Shown: positions 6,859 to 8,002 of the stretch, one piece after another
Position numbering within the stretch: position 1 is the first letter of the stretch
Layout of the letters: each line of letters begins with the position of its first letter
Source: Saprospiraceae bacterium
Lineage (GTDB): Bacteria; Bacteroidota; Bacteroidia; Chitinophagales; Saprospiraceae
NCBI GenBank assembly: GCA_016787375.1
Contig: JAEUUM010000028.1
Span: 1-8,002 of the forward strand
Reading direction: 5' to 3'
Length of the DNA stretch: 8,002 nt
Position numbers and translations under genes: made by a program
The notes under the pieces: model-generated
What the model saw: only the letters and a program-made list of their open reading frames with translations
Database searches by the model: none
What the model was told of the DNA's origin: nothing

Positions 6859-7176
6859 GAGTGTAACAATTTAGGGTTTTGTAATTTGGCTAAAGACTCT
6901 ATAGTGTGAACAAAAAGTAATCAAGTTTAGTTTTGTTAATTGCATTGTGTGTTAAATAGTTTTATTCAATGTGAATTTCATTATTTTCCATCAAATTTTG
7001 CTGGACACACAAAATTTTAGGGTTTGATGTAACTAAAGCAACGCAAACAATATAATCAGCATCTTTATTAGAAATACTCGAGTCCATTATTTTTTGGTTT
7101 AAAGATATGGCCCGACACTTAATTTGGTATTCTATCGTTATATTTACACGTCTAATTTTCATAAGGTTAACCATTC
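6859..7176. other. 318-nt intergenic region upstream of two divergent genes
   Basis: This AT-rich gap lies between divergent genes and should contain both promoters. A short inverted repeat, AACAAAA (6909-6915) and TTTTGTT (6931-6937), sits about 50-80 nt before the HMA gene. The minus-strand 9-mer TACTTTTTG (6911-6919) is one base longer than the -7 consensus. TATATTTA (7139-7146) is a one-mismatch -7 candidate 30 nt before the 7177 gene. An open frame on the minus strand (7174-6962) fills much of the gap but shows no protein-like features. No RNA gene or riboswitch is recognised. Confidence 0.4.
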
Positions 7177-8002
7177 ATGAAGAAATTTATCCAGATAATT
7201 CTTTCTGCTTTATTTTTGTACCCTGCGTTATTGTTCGCCCAGCCTGCGAATGATGAATGTTTTAACCCAATTGTTCTTAAAGATGTAACTGAATGGTGTT
7301 CAGAACCTGGCGAATTCAGTAATGTAGGAGCAACGGCTTCAAATTATGGGTTACCAAATTGCTTCACCAATGTTTCAAATGATGTTTGGTTTGCATTTAC
7401 AGCTGAGGCGACTGATGTGGTTATCACGATAGCAGGGAAGACATCCCAAAACCCTGGTGGAACACTTCAATTTCCTGAAGCAGCGCTATATAATGGGTTT
7501 TGTGGGGGTGCACTTGGTGAGTTGGAATGTGCTACCGATAATGGAAAAAGCATCATTGAGCTCTATCAGTCCGGTCTTTTTGTTGGATCCACGTATTTGA
7601 TCAGGGTAGATGGAAGAGTCGACTTCACCGGTACATTTGAAATTTGCATCAACAATTACAATCCTCCGGCTGATCCTAAATCTGATTGTCCTGAAGCCGC
7701 TGTTTTATGTGACAAATCACCTTTTGTAGTTCAGAGTGTTAAGGGTGCCGGCAAGGATGTTGCTGAGTTGGATAATGCGCTTTGTTTTAGCAATGGCGCC
7801 AGCCTCAACAATGAAATGAACTCCACATGGTTTAGTTGGAAATGCAAACAGTCCGGTTCTTTAACTTTTACCTTGACTCCAAACAAAATAAACGATGACC
7901 TTGATTTTGTGTTATTCGAATTACCGAATGGCTTAGGAGATTGCACAAATAAACAAATACTCCGTTGCATGGCCTCCGGTGACAATGTCTATCCCAGCAA
8001 AT
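7177..8002 (+). CDS. Secreted cysteine-rich surface protein, N-terminal 275 residues, partial
   Basis: The frame is open from an ATG at 7177 to the window edge with no stop, so the C-terminus is missing. Residues 1-22 form a signal peptide (MKKFIQIILS start, cleavage near LFA-QP). Two probable tandem beta-sandwich domains follow. Domain 1 (about 23-160) starts PANDEC, holds DVWFAFTAEATDVVITI (69-85) and STYLIRVDG (138-146), and ends FEICINNY. Domain 2 (about 168 onward) starts SDCPEAAVLCDKSPF, holds STWFSWKCKQSGSLTFTLTP (216-235), DLDFVLFELP (241-250) and ILRCMASGDN. Both carry several cysteines, consistent with an oxidised extracellular location. Such domains occur, as far as I remember, at the start of large Bacteroidota surface proteins ending in a gliding-motility/T9SS type B or type A sorting domain; that end is not visible. 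The function is unknown, with adhesion or surface structure the likely guess. The ATG is chosen because it directly starts the signal peptide. Confidence 0.87.
   Translation, partial: MKKFIQIILSALFLYPALLFAQPANDECFNPIVLKDVTEWCSEPGEFSNVGATASNYGLPNCFTNVSNDVWFAFTAEATDVVITIAGKTSQNPGGTLQFPEAALYNGFCGGALGELECATDNGKSIIELYQSGLFVGSTYLIRVDGRVDFTGTFEICINNYNPPADPKSDCPEAAVLCDKSPFVVQSVKGAGKDVAELDNALCFSNGASLNNEMNSTWFSWKCKQSGSLTFTLTPNKINDDLDFVLFELPNGLGDCTNKQILRCMASGDNVYPSK

Noticed and set aside
6962..7174. A 70-codon open frame on the minus strand filling most of the 318-nt gap
   Set aside because: It has no signal peptide, domain or motif, its composition looks like translated AT-rich non-coding DNA, and it would occupy the region needed for the promoter of the 7177 gene. 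A real small gene cannot be fully excluded.
7731..7985. An 84-codon antisense open frame inside the partial 7177 gene
   Set aside because: The plus-strand frame encodes a coherent Cys-rich domain following a signal peptide; the antisense frame is low in recognisable features.

Overview
The window looks like a chromosomal stretch from a low-GC member of the Bacteroidota. The evidence is two proteins with type IX secretion (T9SS) type A C-terminal sorting domains, promoter elements of the Bacteroidota -7 type (TAnnTTTG), A-rich leaders without Shine-Dalgarno sequences, and several protein families typical of that phylum. The cysteine-rich domains of the last gene resemble, from memory, large surface proteins of Saprospiria-like lineages, but that placement is weak. 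I see no mobile elements, tRNA or rRNA genes, CRISPR arrays or prophage genes.

Layout. Positions 1-1959 (minus strand) hold a tight two-gene operon: an FAD/NAD(P)H pyridine-nucleotide-disulfide-type oxidoreductase (1959-619), followed 7 nt later by a membrane protein that runs off the left edge (611-1). The membrane protein matches what I remember as the N-terminal part of a Bacteroidota polytopic 4Fe-4S protein, so the pair may form an electron-transfer module at the inner membrane. Positions 2142-4908 (plus strand) hold two T9SS cargo genes. The first is a 222-residue protein with a small beta-rich domain and one Cys pair. The second is a 636-residue multidomain protein with a cleaved-adhesin-like domain, a linker beta domain, an Omp28/thioredoxin-like domain carrying CPPC, and a sorting tail. 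Each cargo gene has its own strong hairpin terminator and a TATTTTTG octamer upstream.

Positions 4988-6858 hold three housekeeping-type genes. A 6-pyruvoyl-tetrahydropterin synthase family enzyme (minus) is divergent from a cytoplasmic aldose 1-epimerase (galM, plus). The latter overlaps tail-to-tail by 4 nt with a small heavy-metal-associated (HMA) domain lipoprotein (minus). A 318-nt non-coding gap (6859-7176) precedes a secreted, cysteine-rich protein (7177 to the right edge, plus), of which two probable tandem domains are visible.

Functionally the window is a mosaic of small transcription units rather than one system. A possible theme is extracytoplasmic redox and metal chemistry: the oxidoreductase/FeS pair, the CPPC-bearing cargo, the Cys-pair cargo and the Cys-rich HMA lipoprotein. 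That theme rests on proximity only. I found no clearly undescribed system; the most unusual items are the Omp28-like T9SS fusion and the electron-transfer operon.
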